From positions 868,001 through 932,000 of the forward strand of contig NZ_CP122312.1 of the NCBI RefSeq assembly GCF_029814175.1: a stretch of 64,000 nucleotides of DNA. The letters run 5' to 3'. The notes under the pieces are model-generated. The model was not told the origin of the DNA. It saw nothing but the letters and a program-made list of their open reading frames with translations, and did no database searches. A program made the position numbers and the translations under genes. Position 1 is the stretch's first letter. Every line of letters begins with the position of its first letter. This stretch comes from Halospeciosus flavus. Lineage in GTDB: Archaea > Halobacteriota > Halobacteria > Halobacteriales > Halobacteriaceae. This document shows, piece by piece, positions 53,816 to 61,622 of this stretch.

Positions 53816-54973
53816 TCAGGCGAGGACGCCGGTCTCCTTCATCAGTTCGATGGTCGGCTGGATGTCTGAGAGCTTCGAGAGGGAGAGTTCCGGCGGGTTC
53901 AGTTCGTCGATGGTCGGGAGCCCACCGACGGGCTGGACACCCGGAATCATCGGGTAGGCGAACGTTCGCGTCGCGAAGAACTCCTGGGCCTCCGCGGAGA
54001 GGAGGTGGCGGATGAAGTTCTGGGCGAGTTCCTCGTTCTGCGTGCCCTTGATGATCTCCGCACCGGAGGCGTTGACGAGCGCGCCGGCGTCGTCTTTCGT
54101 GAACGCGAGTTCGATGGGTGCCTCGGGACGGGCCGACTTCACCCGCACCGCGTAGTAGTGGTTGGCGAAGCCGGCGGCGATTTCGCCGTCCGCGACGGCG
54201 TTGGAGACGAGGAACTCGTCGGGGTACTCGGTGATGTTCTGCTTCTGCATCCCGTTGAGCCACTCCTTGGTCTTCTGTTCGCCGTTGAGGACGCGCATCG
54301 CCGTGACGAACGACTGGAACGCGCCGTAGGTCGGCGCCCAGCCCATGTTGCCCTGGAGCGTCGGCGCGCCGGGGAAGTCGAGGACCTTGTCGGGGATGTC
54401 CGAGCGCGAGAGTTTGTTCGTGTTGAAGGGGACGCTACGCGCACGGCCCGCGACCCCGACCCACTGGTCGTCGGGGTGGAAGTTCTTCGGGACCGGCTTC
54501 ACGACCTGTTCGGGGAGCGTCGTCGCGTAACCCGCCTCGGCGACCGTCCCGAGCGAACCGGCGTCGACGGCCCAGAAGACGTCCGCTGGGCTGTTGCCGC
54601 CCTTCTGCTCCTGGATGATGGTGTTCGCGAGCGTCGCCGAGGAGTTGATGCGCGGCTTCGGCTCGAACTTCGGATACATCTTCTTCAGGAGGTCGAGGAG
54701 CGCCACGTAGAGGCCACCCTCACCGCCGCCGAGGTAGATGGTGAGTTCGCCTTCGAGCGCGGGGAGGTCCTCGATGCTCGTCCCCTGTGGCTCGGGGCGC
54801 TGCTCGACGAGCGGACCGGACCCGCGGAAGTCCGACAGCGTGATCTGCTCTTTGCCCTGCTCGCCTCCGTTCCCGCCCGGCAGGGCGCTACACCCTGCGA
54901 GCGCACTGCCCGCAAAGGCGGTCCCTGTCGCCGCGAGGAACCGACGTCGCGTCTGCGAGTTGCGGTCGCTCAT
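53816..54973 (-). CDS. Ferric-iron ABC transporter lipoprotein
   Basis: A 385-residue secreted lipoprotein. The signal has a twin-arginine pair (Arg9-Arg10) and lipobox LAGC with Cys28, so it is exported by Tat and lipid-anchored. The mature part is a type-II periplasmic binding fold; ANHYYAVR with Tyr273-Tyr274 matches the tandem Tyr iron ligands of FbpA-type proteins, so Fe3+ rather than thiamine is favoured. It starts a four-gene operon with permease, ATPase and GT-C. A palindrome of DtxR type sits between TATA (CTATAAAGG) and the ATG. Confidence 0.9.
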   Translation of the reverse strand: MSDRNSQTRRRFLAATGTAFAGSALAGCSALPGGNGGEQGKEQITLSDFRGSGPLVEQRPEPQGTSIEDLPALEGELTIYLGGGEGGLYVALLDLLKKMYPKFEPKPRINSSATLANTIIQEQKGGNSPADVFWAVDAGSLGTVAEAGYATTLPEQVVKPVPKNFHPDDQWVGVAGRARSVPFNTNKLSRSDIPDKVLDFPGAPTLQGNMGWAPTYGAFQSFVTAMRVLNGEQKTKEWLNGMQKQNITEYPDEFLVSNAVADGEIAAGFANHYYAVRVKSARPEAPIELAFTKDDAGALVNASGAEIIKGTQNEELAQNFIRHLLSAEAQEFFATRTFAYPMIPGVQPVGGLPTIDELNPPELSLSKLSDIQPTIELMKETGVLA

Positions 54974-54983
54974 GTCTATCGGA

Positions 54984-54997
54984 TTAGGTGGGCCTAA
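54984..54997. promoter_or_regulatory. TTAGG-TGGG-CCTAA palindrome (DtxR-like site 2)
   Basis: A perfect 14-bp palindrome with a 4-nt spacer, -11 to -24 from the lipoprotein ATG and downstream of CTATAAAGG (minus strand), so it could block transcription when occupied. It is the same motif as at 47968 and 56302. Confidence 0.65.
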
Positions 54998-55114
54998 AAC
55001 CTTTATAGCTACCGATTCGGGAGAGTGCGTGAGGGGCTATCGGCCCCCGTAGCCCGCTTGCGTTTTCGAGATTCTCACTCGCGTCAGTCGTTCTCGTTCG
55101 ACGCTCAGGATCGC

Positions 55115-56284
55115 CTAGTCGTCCGCCGGAGCCGCGACTTCCTGCTCGGTTTCGAGACCACCGAGTTCGTCGAGGCAGTCGAGCCAGTCCTGCATGAACT
55201 CCCCGCAGTAGGTGAAGAAGTCGCCGTTGTTGTACTCGTCCCAGTCGCCGGCGACGAAGGCGTCGGCCATCTCCGCGAACACCTCGGCGTAGGAGTCGGC
55301 GTCCTCGCCGACGTCGTCGACGATCTCCCAGACGTGCTCGTTCAGTTCGAGACCGGCAACCTCGTTCTGGAGGTCGTCGAACGTCGAGCGCGGGGCCTTG
55401 TTGTGCTCGCAGAGCGGCGCACCGTTGTAGACGTGTTTGTCGAGCACGTCGGCGGCGCGCTTGAGGAAGACGCCCGACCAGATGTCGTCGAAGCGTCCGA
55501 CCTCCCACTCGTTGTCGTCCATCGGGAGCTGGTAGAAGGCGGGGACGACCTCGCGCTCGAAGGCGAGGTTCATCGAGCAGACGGTGAGGTAGTCGCCTTG
55601 GGCGGCGACGAAGTCCTCGTCGAAGTCCTCCTTCGAGGTGCGGGTCTGGGCCTGCCCCTGCAGGTCGCCGTCCATCAGGATGCGCACGGCGTCGAGGTCC
55701 GGCACGTTCGTCCAGAGGCCCTGCGAGGCGACGACGTCGTCGACGTACTCGGTCGTCTCCTCAATCTCCTCGTCCATCGCAGAGTAGGGGTAGCCCCGTG
55801 GGTAGAGGTCGTTGTCGCCCTGGTAGAGGACGTTGATCCACTGCTCGTCCGAGGAGACGGTCGTGATCTCGCCCTCGAAGTCGAGGTTGGCCATGTGGGT
55901 GCCGAAGAAGTCGTCGTCGGGGTGTGGGAGCGTGTCGTCGTCGATGAAGAAGCCGTAGTCGAACTCCTCATTCGCCCAGAGGTAGAGCAGGCCGAAGGAG
56001 GTCTGCGCGTGGGAGGCTTCGGGGATCAGGTGGGAGTAGTCGGAGACGCCCTGCGCCTCGAACCACTCCTCGCGGCCTTCGCCGTCGAAGACGGCGCCCG
56101 CGACGCCCTCCTCGTCGAGCATCTCGCGCATGCCCTCGGTGTCGCAGAAGTCCTCGGTCACGAGGACGACGAACAGTCGGTCGAGGTCGAAGCCGTGCTC
56201 GCGGGCGTTCTCGAAGTACTCCCGCATGCACTCGTACTCGCGGATGGTCGGGACGACCACACAGATGTCCTGCTGGGCGCTCAT
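55115..56284 (-). CDS. RGP-type (reversibly glycosylated polypeptide-like) protein
   Basis: A 389-residue protein of the plant-type RGP/UDP-arabinopyranose-mutase family. After VVVPTIREYECM, the DDD motif (FFIDDDTLPHPDDD) places a UDP-sugar and metal; NAFE-like NLAFEREVVP and ETSM-like stretches follow. In plants these interconvert UDP-arabinose forms or carry sugar on an Arg; in archaea the role is open, probably nucleotide-sugar mutase or glycosyl transfer for surface glycans. Start ATG 56284 is preceded by a TTTAGG-N4-CCTAAA palindrome. 142 nt upstream of the iron operon, same strand. Confidence 0.78.
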   Translation of the reverse strand: MSAQQDICVVVPTIREYECMREYFENAREHGFDLDRLFVVLVTEDFCDTEGMREMLDEEGVAGAVFDGEGREEWFEAQGVSDYSHLIPEASHAQTSFGLLYLWANEEFDYGFFIDDDTLPHPDDDFFGTHMANLDFEGEITTVSSDEQWINVLYQGDNDLYPRGYPYSAMDEEIEETTEYVDDVVASQGLWTNVPDLDAVRILMDGDLQGQAQTRTSKEDFDEDFVAAQGDYLTVCSMNLAFEREVVPAFYQLPMDDNEWEVGRFDDIWSGVFLKRAADVLDKHVYNGAPLCEHNKAPRSTFDDLQNEVAGLELNEHVWEIVDDVGEDADSYAEVFAEMADAFVAGDWDEYNNGDFFTYCGEFMQDWLDCLDELGGLETEQEVAAPADD

Positions 56285-56301
56285 TCGTTACTCCACTCTT
56301 G

Positions 56302-56317
56302 TTTAGGGTTGCCTAAA
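56302..56317. promoter_or_regulatory. TTTAGG-GTTG-CCTAAA palindrome (DtxR-like site 3)
   Basis: A perfect 16-bp palindrome -18 to -33 from the RGP-type ATG on the minus strand, covering its TATA region; the thiolase gene starts 75 nt away in the other direction. Same pattern as sites at 47968 and 54984. Confidence 0.68.
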
Positions 56318-56391
56318 AGGTGTGTCGTTTCCGCTCGTGCCGGTCGAGTGAATCTCGAACCTATATACTCCTCCGACGAAACCACCGAAGT

Positions 56392-57546
56392 ATGAGTCGC
56401 GTTGCACTCGTCGGGGCGTCGATGACCGAATTCGGCGACCGCGACGCCTGGGTCCGCGAACTCCTCGCGGAGGCGGGCGACGCGGCGCTCGCCGACGCGG
56501 GCGTCGACCCGAACGACCTCGACCACCTCTACGTCTCGAACATGGCCAGCGGCGAGTTCGAGGGCCAGACTGGCGTCCCGAACGCCCTCGCCCACGACCT
56601 CGGCGCCATCGGCGCGTACACCCAGCGCGTCGACCAGACCAGCGCCTCCGGCGGCGCGGGTGTCTACGCCGCATGGCAATCCGTGGCGTCCGGCGCCTCC
56701 GATCTCACGTTGCTCGTCGGCGGCGAGAAGATGACCCACGAGACCACCGCCAACGCCACCGACGTCATCGCCTCGCTCACCCACCCCGTCGAGTACAAAC
56801 ACGGCGTGACGCTCCCAAGTTTCGCGGGGCTCACGGCCCGGAAGTACCTCGACGAGTACGACGCGCCCCGCGAGTCCCTCGCGAAGGTGGCCGTCAAGAA
56901 CCACGAGAACGGTCTCGACAACCCCCACGCGCAGTTCCGCAAGGAGGTCGACGTCGAGACGGTGATGGACTCGCCCATCGTCGCCGACCCGCTGCGTCTC
57001 TACGACTTCTGTCCCATCACGGACGGGAGCGCGGCCCTCCTCTTCTGTCCGGAGGAGGTCGCCAGCGAGTACACCGACGACTACGTCGTCGTCGAGGGTA
57101 TCGGCGGCGCGACGGACACCCACGTCGTCCACGAGCGAGAGGACCCGACGACGATGCAGGGCGTCGTCGACTCTTCCGATCAGGCCTACGAGATGGCCGG
57201 CCTCGGCCCAGACGACGTCGACGTGGCGGAACTCCACGACATGTTCACCATCCTCGAGTTCCTCCAGAGCGAGGACCTCGGCTTCTTCGAGAAGGGCGAG
57301 GGGTGGAAGGCCGTCGAGGAGGGCGTCACCGACCGCGACGGCGACCTCCCCATCAACACGTCCGGCGGCCTCAAGTCGAAGGGCCACCCCCTCGGCGCCT
57401 CCGGAGTCGCACAGGTGTACGAACTCTACAAGCAGTTGCTCGGCGACGCGGGCGCTCGACAGGTCGACTGCGAGGTCGGTCTCGCCTGCAACGTCGGCGG
57501 TTTCGGCAACTGCGTGACCACCACCGTCCTCTCGAACGATGTCTGA
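56392..57546 (+). CDS. Haloarchaeal beta-ketothiolase, alpha subunit (Ser type)
   Basis: A 384-residue thiolase-fold protein. At the position of the usual nucleophile Cys stands Ser84 (QTSASGGAG), which is the feature of the haloarchaeal beta-ketothiolase alpha subunit with a Ser-His-His triad; His residues are in KNHENG and SKGHPLGASG. It condenses two acyl-CoA units for the mevalonate or polyhydroxyalkanoate routes. The small OB-fold gene that follows (8-bp overlap) is its beta subunit. ATG 56392 has TATATAC 28 nt upstream. Confidence 0.88.
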   Translation: MSRVALVGASMTEFGDRDAWVRELLAEAGDAALADAGVDPNDLDHLYVSNMASGEFEGQTGVPNALAHDLGAIGAYTQRVDQTSASGGAGVYAAWQSVASGASDLTLLVGGEKMTHETTANATDVIASLTHPVEYKHGVTLPSFAGLTARKYLDEYDAPRESLAKVAVKNHENGLDNPHAQFRKEVDVETVMDSPIVADPLRLYDFCPITDGSAALLFCPEEVASEYTDDYVVVEGIGGATDTHVVHEREDPTTMQGVVDSSDQAYEMAGLGPDDVDVAELHDMFTILEFLQSEDLGFFEKGEGWKAVEEGVTDRDGDLPINTSGGLKSKGHPLGASGVAQVYELYKQLLGDAGARQVDCEVGLACNVGGFGNCVTTTVLSNDV

Positions 57547-57919
57547 AAGCGAACCCACCTTCGACGCACACGCCTGCGAGAACGGCCACCTGACCTACCC
57601 CGGCCACGAGCGCTGTCCGGACTGTGGCGCGCCCCAGGAAGAGACGGTCGACCTCTCCGGGGAGACCGCGGAGGTCGTCACGTGGACGACGAGCACCGCG
57701 ACGCCGCCCGGCGTCCGCCAGCCGAACCACCTCGCCATCGTCGAGTTCGATGTCGAGGGCCAGGCGGTCCGCGCGCTCGGCCAACTCACGACCGGCGAGG
57801 TCGAGATCGGCGACGAAGTCCGCCCCGTCTACGCCTCGCGGCTCCGCAACCCCGACGCGGGTATCCGTCACCCCGACAGCCAGGAGTGGGACGGCTTCCG
57901 CTTCGAGCCAGTCGAGTAA
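57539..57919 (+). CDS. Beta-ketothiolase small OB-fold subunit (DUF35)
   Basis: A 126-residue partner of the thiolase. A zinc-knuckle-like pair of motifs (CENGHLTYPGHERCPDCG) comes first, then an OB fold (EVVTWTTSTATPPGVRQPNHLAIVEF and ALGQLTTGEVEIGDEV). In haloarchaea and other archaea DUF35 proteins bind thiolase/HMG-CoA synthase and channel the intermediate. It overlaps the thiolase stop by 8 bp, so the two are made together. It ends 0 bp from the next gene on the opposite strand. Confidence 0.85.
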   Translation: MSESEPTFDAHACENGHLTYPGHERCPDCGAPQEETVDLSGETAEVVTWTTSTATPPGVRQPNHLAIVEFDVEGQAVRALGQLTTGEVEIGDEVRPVYASRLRNPDAGIRHPDSQEWDGFRFEPVE

Positions 57920-58519
57920 CTAGCTCCCGGGCCACCCGAGGACGCCGTCGTCCTCGTCCTCGTCCTCGTCTCCGTCTGATTCCTCGGATTCGGACTCGGA
58001 CTCGGAACTCTCGTCTTCGTCCGTGTCTTCGGTCTCGTCTTCGCTCTCGCCGTCGGTGTCGTCCTCGTCGGCGTCTTCGTCACCGTCGTCTTCTGTGCCG
58101 TCCTCCGTGGACTCTTCGGCATCGTCCGCTGACTGTTGGTCCTCGTTCACGTCTTCGGGGCCATCGTCATCGTCGGCGTCTTCCGTTCCGTCTTCGTCCT
58201 CGTCGCTGTCTTCGTCTCCGCTCGCGTCGTCTGAATCCTCGTCGTCGGGGTCGTCCTCGTCGGCGTCCGAATCGTCGCTGTCCCCGTCGTCGGAGTCCTC
58301 GTCGTCCTTGTCCTCGGGGTCGTCGTCCTCGCCACCGGAGTCCGGGATGATTCCCGTATCCTCGTCGCGGTCGTCGTCCTCGTCCTCGTCGTCTTCGTCG
58401 TCGGTGGCGTCGACCGCGTCGCCAACGGACTCGGCCGTCTCCTTCGCCGAATCCGTCACGTCGCTCAGTTTCTCTCCCGCCCGGTCGAGTAGTCCGTCGT
58501 CGTCACTGTCGTCTCCCAT
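57920..58519 (-). CDS. Acidic low-complexity protein
   Basis: A 199-residue protein, almost only Asp, Glu, Ser and Gly after the first 40 residues; the start (LLDRAGEKLSDVTDSAKETAESVGDAV) is an amphipathic helix like LEA/apolipoprotein proteins, and GWPGS ends it. It should be disordered, binding cations or chaperoning at high salt. A TATA-like TTTTTTAC sits about 27 nt before the ATG, supporting expression. The plus strand of the same DNA reads as a Ser-rich frame, rejected here. Function unknown. Confidence 0.6.
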   Translation of the reverse strand: MGDDSDDDGLLDRAGEKLSDVTDSAKETAESVGDAVDATDDEDDEDEDDDRDEDTGIIPDSGGEDDDPEDKDDEDSDDGDSDDSDADEDDPDDEDSDDASGDEDSDEDEDGTEDADDDDGPEDVNEDQQSADDAEESTEDGTEDDGDEDADEDDTDGESEDETEDTDEDESSESESESEESDGDEDEDEDDGVLGWPGS

Positions 58520-58558
58520 ATTTTCAAGAAGTGTATCTACAGTAAAAAATGGGGTGGC

Positions 58559-58759
58559 CTACGACTCGTCGCCGTTCGCCCGACGTTCGAGGTGTTCGCG
58601 GAACGCCGTCGCCCGTTCGGAGAGTCGATCGAGGAACGCGTCGACCTCCGGGAGGTAGGTCGCGAACGAGGGGTCGTCGGCCGCTCGGTCGCTCAGACTC
58701 TCGACCCACGACTCGAATCGCTGCGCTCGCTCGGCGTGCGTCTCCCAGTCGAGGTCCAT
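58559..58759 (-). CDS. Small helical protein
   Basis: A 66-residue protein, helical: WETHAERAQRFESWVESLSDRAADDPSF then FLDRLSERATAFREHLERRANGDES. Start ATG 58759 is favoured over 58828, which lies in GC-poor leader. Unknown family; acidic, soluble, possibly a binding adaptor. Its stop is 40 nt before the acidic gene's start on the same strand, which is therefore downstream and maybe co-transcribed. Confidence 0.6.
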   Translation of the reverse strand: MDLDWETHAERAQRFESWVESLSDRAADDPSFATYLPEVDAFLDRLSERATAFREHLERRANGDES

Positions 58760-58797
58760 AGTCGAACTTCGGCCTTCGGTCACAAGAGGACGGGTGC

Positions 58798-59400
58798 TCA
58801 CCGTGAACGCTGTCCGGTCACTGTCCACTCACTTCGTTCGTGGAACCACACCACGAACGCGGCACCGAGCACGAGTCCGCCGACGGACTGGAGCCACGTG
58901 TGCGCTCCGGCGAGGGGACGTGCGAAGACCATCCCGACCGGCACCACGAGCAGCGGTGCGAAGCGCCGGTCGACGACGGCAAGTGCACCTGCAGGGACGG
59001 CCGTGTACGCGACGTGACTCGACACGTCCCAGAACGGTGTGACGACGAGGTGGACGGCCGTCAACGCGAGGAGAGCGCCGACGTAGTCGGGGACGAGTGT
59101 TCCCCACTCGCCGACGCGCCACGCGCCCGCGATGACGAGGAGACCGACACCGAGACCGACGCTCCCGAGGAAGTCCGGCGCCCACGTCGGCGGGTCGGCG
59201 AACCAGACCGGCGACGACTGGTAGACGACGAACGCGACGCCCCACGCGACGACGAGGACGGCGTAGCGTGCGCCGAGCGTCTGCACCGTCGCCGTGCCGT
59301 CGCGTCGCCACTCGTACCCGACGGCGAGGACGGCACAGAGGAGGACGAAGAGTTCCGGTGCGAAGACGTCGGAGAACAGTTGGGCCTGTTCGCGGAGCAT
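58798..59400 (-). CDS. PAP2-like membrane phosphatase
   Basis: A 200-residue membrane protein with five or six helices. VSSHVAYTAVPAGALAVVD (the SGH-like motif) and ARPLAGAHTWLQSVGG (the R-H motif) match PAP2-type lipid-phosphate phosphatases; motif 1 (KxxxxxxRP) is less clear. ATG 59400 is used, since the frame upstream has no conserved residues. It may dephosphorylate isoprenoid or glycerolipid phosphates outside. It sits between the small helical gene and the tRNA. Confidence 0.7.
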   Translation of the reverse strand: MLREQAQLFSDVFAPELFVLLCAVLAVGYEWRRDGTATVQTLGARYAVLVVAWGVAFVVYQSSPVWFADPPTWAPDFLGSVGLGVGLLVIAGAWRVGEWGTLVPDYVGALLALTAVHLVVTPFWDVSSHVAYTAVPAGALAVVDRRFAPLLVVPVGMVFARPLAGAHTWLQSVGGLVLGAAFVVWFHERSEWTVTGQRSR

Positions 59401-59648
59401 CGACTGGCAGTGTGTCGTGGTGGTGTATCGACGTTTCGGTCGCCGAAGGACTTGACCCCGTTGTAGGGACGAGGCCACGATTGATAGGGTCGTACGACTG
59501 TGTGGTACCCGTCGGTGGGAATCCACCGGCCTCCCCCACGAGCGTCACCCACTCGGTAGACCGGAAGTGCCCCCGATTCCGGTCTTTCGAGCGGACGAGT
59601 GCAGAAGACAGCGATGGCTCCTGACTGTAGATCGTTCGGAAAGGAAAG

Positions 59649-59722
59649 CGGGCCGGGCGCGATTTGAACACGCGACCGTCTGATTAAGAGTCAGACGCTC
59701 TGCCGGACTGAGCTACCGGCCC
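59649..59722 (-). tRNA. tRNA-Lys (CTT)
   Basis: On the minus strand GGGCCGG pairs with CCGGCCC as acceptor stem; the anticodon arm reads GACTCTTAATC, giving CTT for Lys; a T-arm with TTCAAAT loop follows; D-arm with TAGCTCAG is present. No intron, no encoded CCA; discriminator G. 74 nt. Confidence 0.95.
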
Positions 59723-59845
59723 TGTGCACTTCCACGTTGCCGGGGGACGGTAAAATACGTTTCGTCTGCGGGTCGCCGTGTGCCGGAAGCGCACGCGGGG
59801 GTGGTCGGGAGGGTTAAGTAACTACCTCCGTTATCGAGGCGTAAC

Positions 59846-61306
59846 ATGAGTAGCCGGGCCACGATCTCCTCGATGTCGTCGTACGCGATTCTCGGCTGCG
59901 GGAGCGTCGGGCACGCCGTCGCCGAGGAACTCGTCGAACGGGGGAAGGACGTCCTCATCGTCGACAAGGACGAGTCCCGTGCCGAGGCGTTGCGGGACCA
60001 GGACCTCAACGCACAAGTCGCGGACATCCGCGAGGAGGAGGTCGCCGAACTCGTCGCCGACCGCGACGTCGTCCTCATCATGTCCTCGGACATCGAGGCG
60101 AACGAGGCCGCCGTCCAGAACATCCGCGAGCGCAACGAGGACCAGTTCATCGTCGTGCGTGCGAGCGACCCCGTCACCTCCGACGAACTCACGCAACTCG
60201 GTGCCGACGTAGTCATCAACCCCTCGTCGGTCATCGCCGAGTCCGCGCTCCGCGCCCTCGAGTCCGGCGAACTCGAGTACAAGGCCCGGCAACTCGCCGA
60301 CGTCATCGAGGACACCGAGAAGAAACTCGCCATCGTCACCCACGACAACCCCGACCCGGACTCCATCGCCAGCGGCGCCGCCCTCAAGGCCATCGCCGAA
60401 CACCTCGGCGAGGAGGCCGACATCCTCTACTTCGGCGACATCGGCCACCAGGAGAACCGGGCGTTCGTCAACCTCCTCGAGATCGAACTCACGCCCTACT
60501 CGGAGGTCGACATCGAGGAGTACGATACCGTCGCGGTCATCGACCCCGCGAAGGCCGGCGAGATGAGCATCGACGTCGACGCGGACATCTACCTCGACCA
60601 CTACGACGTCGGCGGGGAACTCGAGGCGGAGTTCGTCGACATCCGGCCGAACGTCTCCGCGACCTCGACCATCCTCACGAAGTACATCCAGGAGTTCGAC
60701 CTGAGCGTCGACCAGGCCGTCGCCACCGCACTCCTGTACGGCATCCGCGCCGAGACGCTCGACTTCCGCCGGGACACCACGCCCGCCGACCTGACGGCGG
60801 CCGCCTACCTCTACCCGTTCGCCGACCACGACACCCTCGAACAGGTGGAGTCGCCGAACATGTCCCCCGAGACGCTCGACGTGCTCGCGGAGGCCATCAC
60901 CAACCGCGAGGTACAGGGGAGTCACCTCGTCAGCGACGCGGGGTTCATCCGCTCGCGCGACGCCCTCTCGCAGGCGGCCCAGCAACTCCTCAACCTCGAA
61001 GGTATCACCACGACCGCCGTCTTCGGCATCGTCGAGGACACCATCTACCTCGCCGCCCGCTCGAAGGACATCCGGATGAACATCGGGAAAGTTCTCCAGG
61101 ACGCCTTCGGCGAGATCGGCGAGGCCGCGGGCCACTCCACGCAGGCGAGCGCGGAGATCCCTCTCGGCATCTTCACCGGCATCGAGACGACAGAAGAGAA
61201 CCGCGAGACGTTGCTCTCGCTCACCGAGGAGGCGGTCAAACGGAAGTTGTTCGACGCCATGGGCGTCGAGATGGAACAGGAGTCGAGTTCGTCGAACGGG
61301 TCCTAG
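59846..61306 (+). CDS. TrkA-N / DHH fusion protein
   Basis: A 486-residue soluble protein. Residues about 10-130 are a Rossmann TrkA-N/RCK domain (ILGCGSVGHAVAEEL), and the rest a DHH/DHHA1 phosphoesterase: HDNPDPDSIASG, LDHYDVGGELE and a late DAGFIRSRD-type block with RMNIGKVLQDAFG and GGHxx-like GHSTQASA. Family members in archaea cleave di-nucleotides (for example c-di-AMP) or nanoRNA, and the TrkA part may gate on NAD or c-di-AMP. It is convergent with the PRC-barrel gene (4-bp overlap). Confidence 0.82.
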   Translation: MSSRATISSMSSYAILGCGSVGHAVAEELVERGKDVLIVDKDESRAEALRDQDLNAQVADIREEEVAELVADRDVVLIMSSDIEANEAAVQNIRERNEDQFIVVRASDPVTSDELTQLGADVVINPSSVIAESALRALESGELEYKARQLADVIEDTEKKLAIVTHDNPDPDSIASGAALKAIAEHLGEEADILYFGDIGHQENRAFVNLLEIELTPYSEVDIEEYDTVAVIDPAKAGEMSIDVDADIYLDHYDVGGELEAEFVDIRPNVSATSTILTKYIQEFDLSVDQAVATALLYGIRAETLDFRRDTTPADLTAAAYLYPFADHDTLEQVESPNMSPETLDVLAEAITNREVQGSHLVSDAGFIRSRDALSQAAQQLLNLEGITTTAVFGIVEDTIYLAARSKDIRMNIGKVLQDAFGEIGEAAGHSTQASAEIPLGIFTGIETTEENRETLLSLTEEAVKRKLFDAMGVEMEQESSSSNGS

Positions 61307-61596
61307 ACCGCGGCCTCTTCTTCGCCCTCTTCGGTTCCCTTGAGGCGCTCGACGATGTCGTTGACGAGCACGACGTCGCCGACCGCGCGGACCCACCGGT
61401 AGGGGATAATGACGCCTTTCCGCCCGGTGGCGTGCTGTTTGAACAGTTCGCTGTTGAGTTCGCCGAGCGCGAGGCCGTTGACGACCTCGGTGTCGAGGTT
61501 GAGGCGGACGTCCTCGATTTCGCCGACGAAGACGCCGTTGTTCGAGTACACTTCCCGCCCGACGAGCGAGGTGATTTCCTGCGGGCTCTCGTCCAT
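61303..61596 (-). CDS. PRC-barrel domain protein
   Basis: A 97-residue PRC-barrel protein: LVGREVYSNNGVFVGEIEDVRLNLD, GLALGELN, then KGVIIPYRWVRAVGDVVLVNDIVERL. Two haloarchaeal proteins of this size and sequence type (CdpB1 and CdpB2) take part in cell division with SepF and FtsZ; this gene is a candidate for that family but I cannot prove the orthology. A barrel pair forms polymers in that system. Convergent with the TrkA/DHH gene, 4 bp overlap. Confidence 0.78.
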   Translation of the reverse strand: MDESPQEITSLVGREVYSNNGVFVGEIEDVRLNLDTEVVNGLALGELNSELFKQHATGRKGVIIPYRWVRAVGDVVLVNDIVERLKGTEEGEEEAAV

Positions 61597-61622
61597 GTGC
61601 GCCGAAAAGGAGGCGGTGCCCC

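Noticed and set aside
56281-57558. Minus-strand 425-codon open frame
   Set aside because: Antisense to the thiolase with Ser84 and His motifs; no conserved protein features.
58023-58658. Plus-strand Ser-rich 211-codon frame
   Set aside because: It is the complement of the Asp/Glu-rich gene; Ser runs arise from GAN codons read in reverse.
59831-61396. Minus-strand 521-codon open frame
   Set aside because: Shadow of the TrkA/DHH gene.
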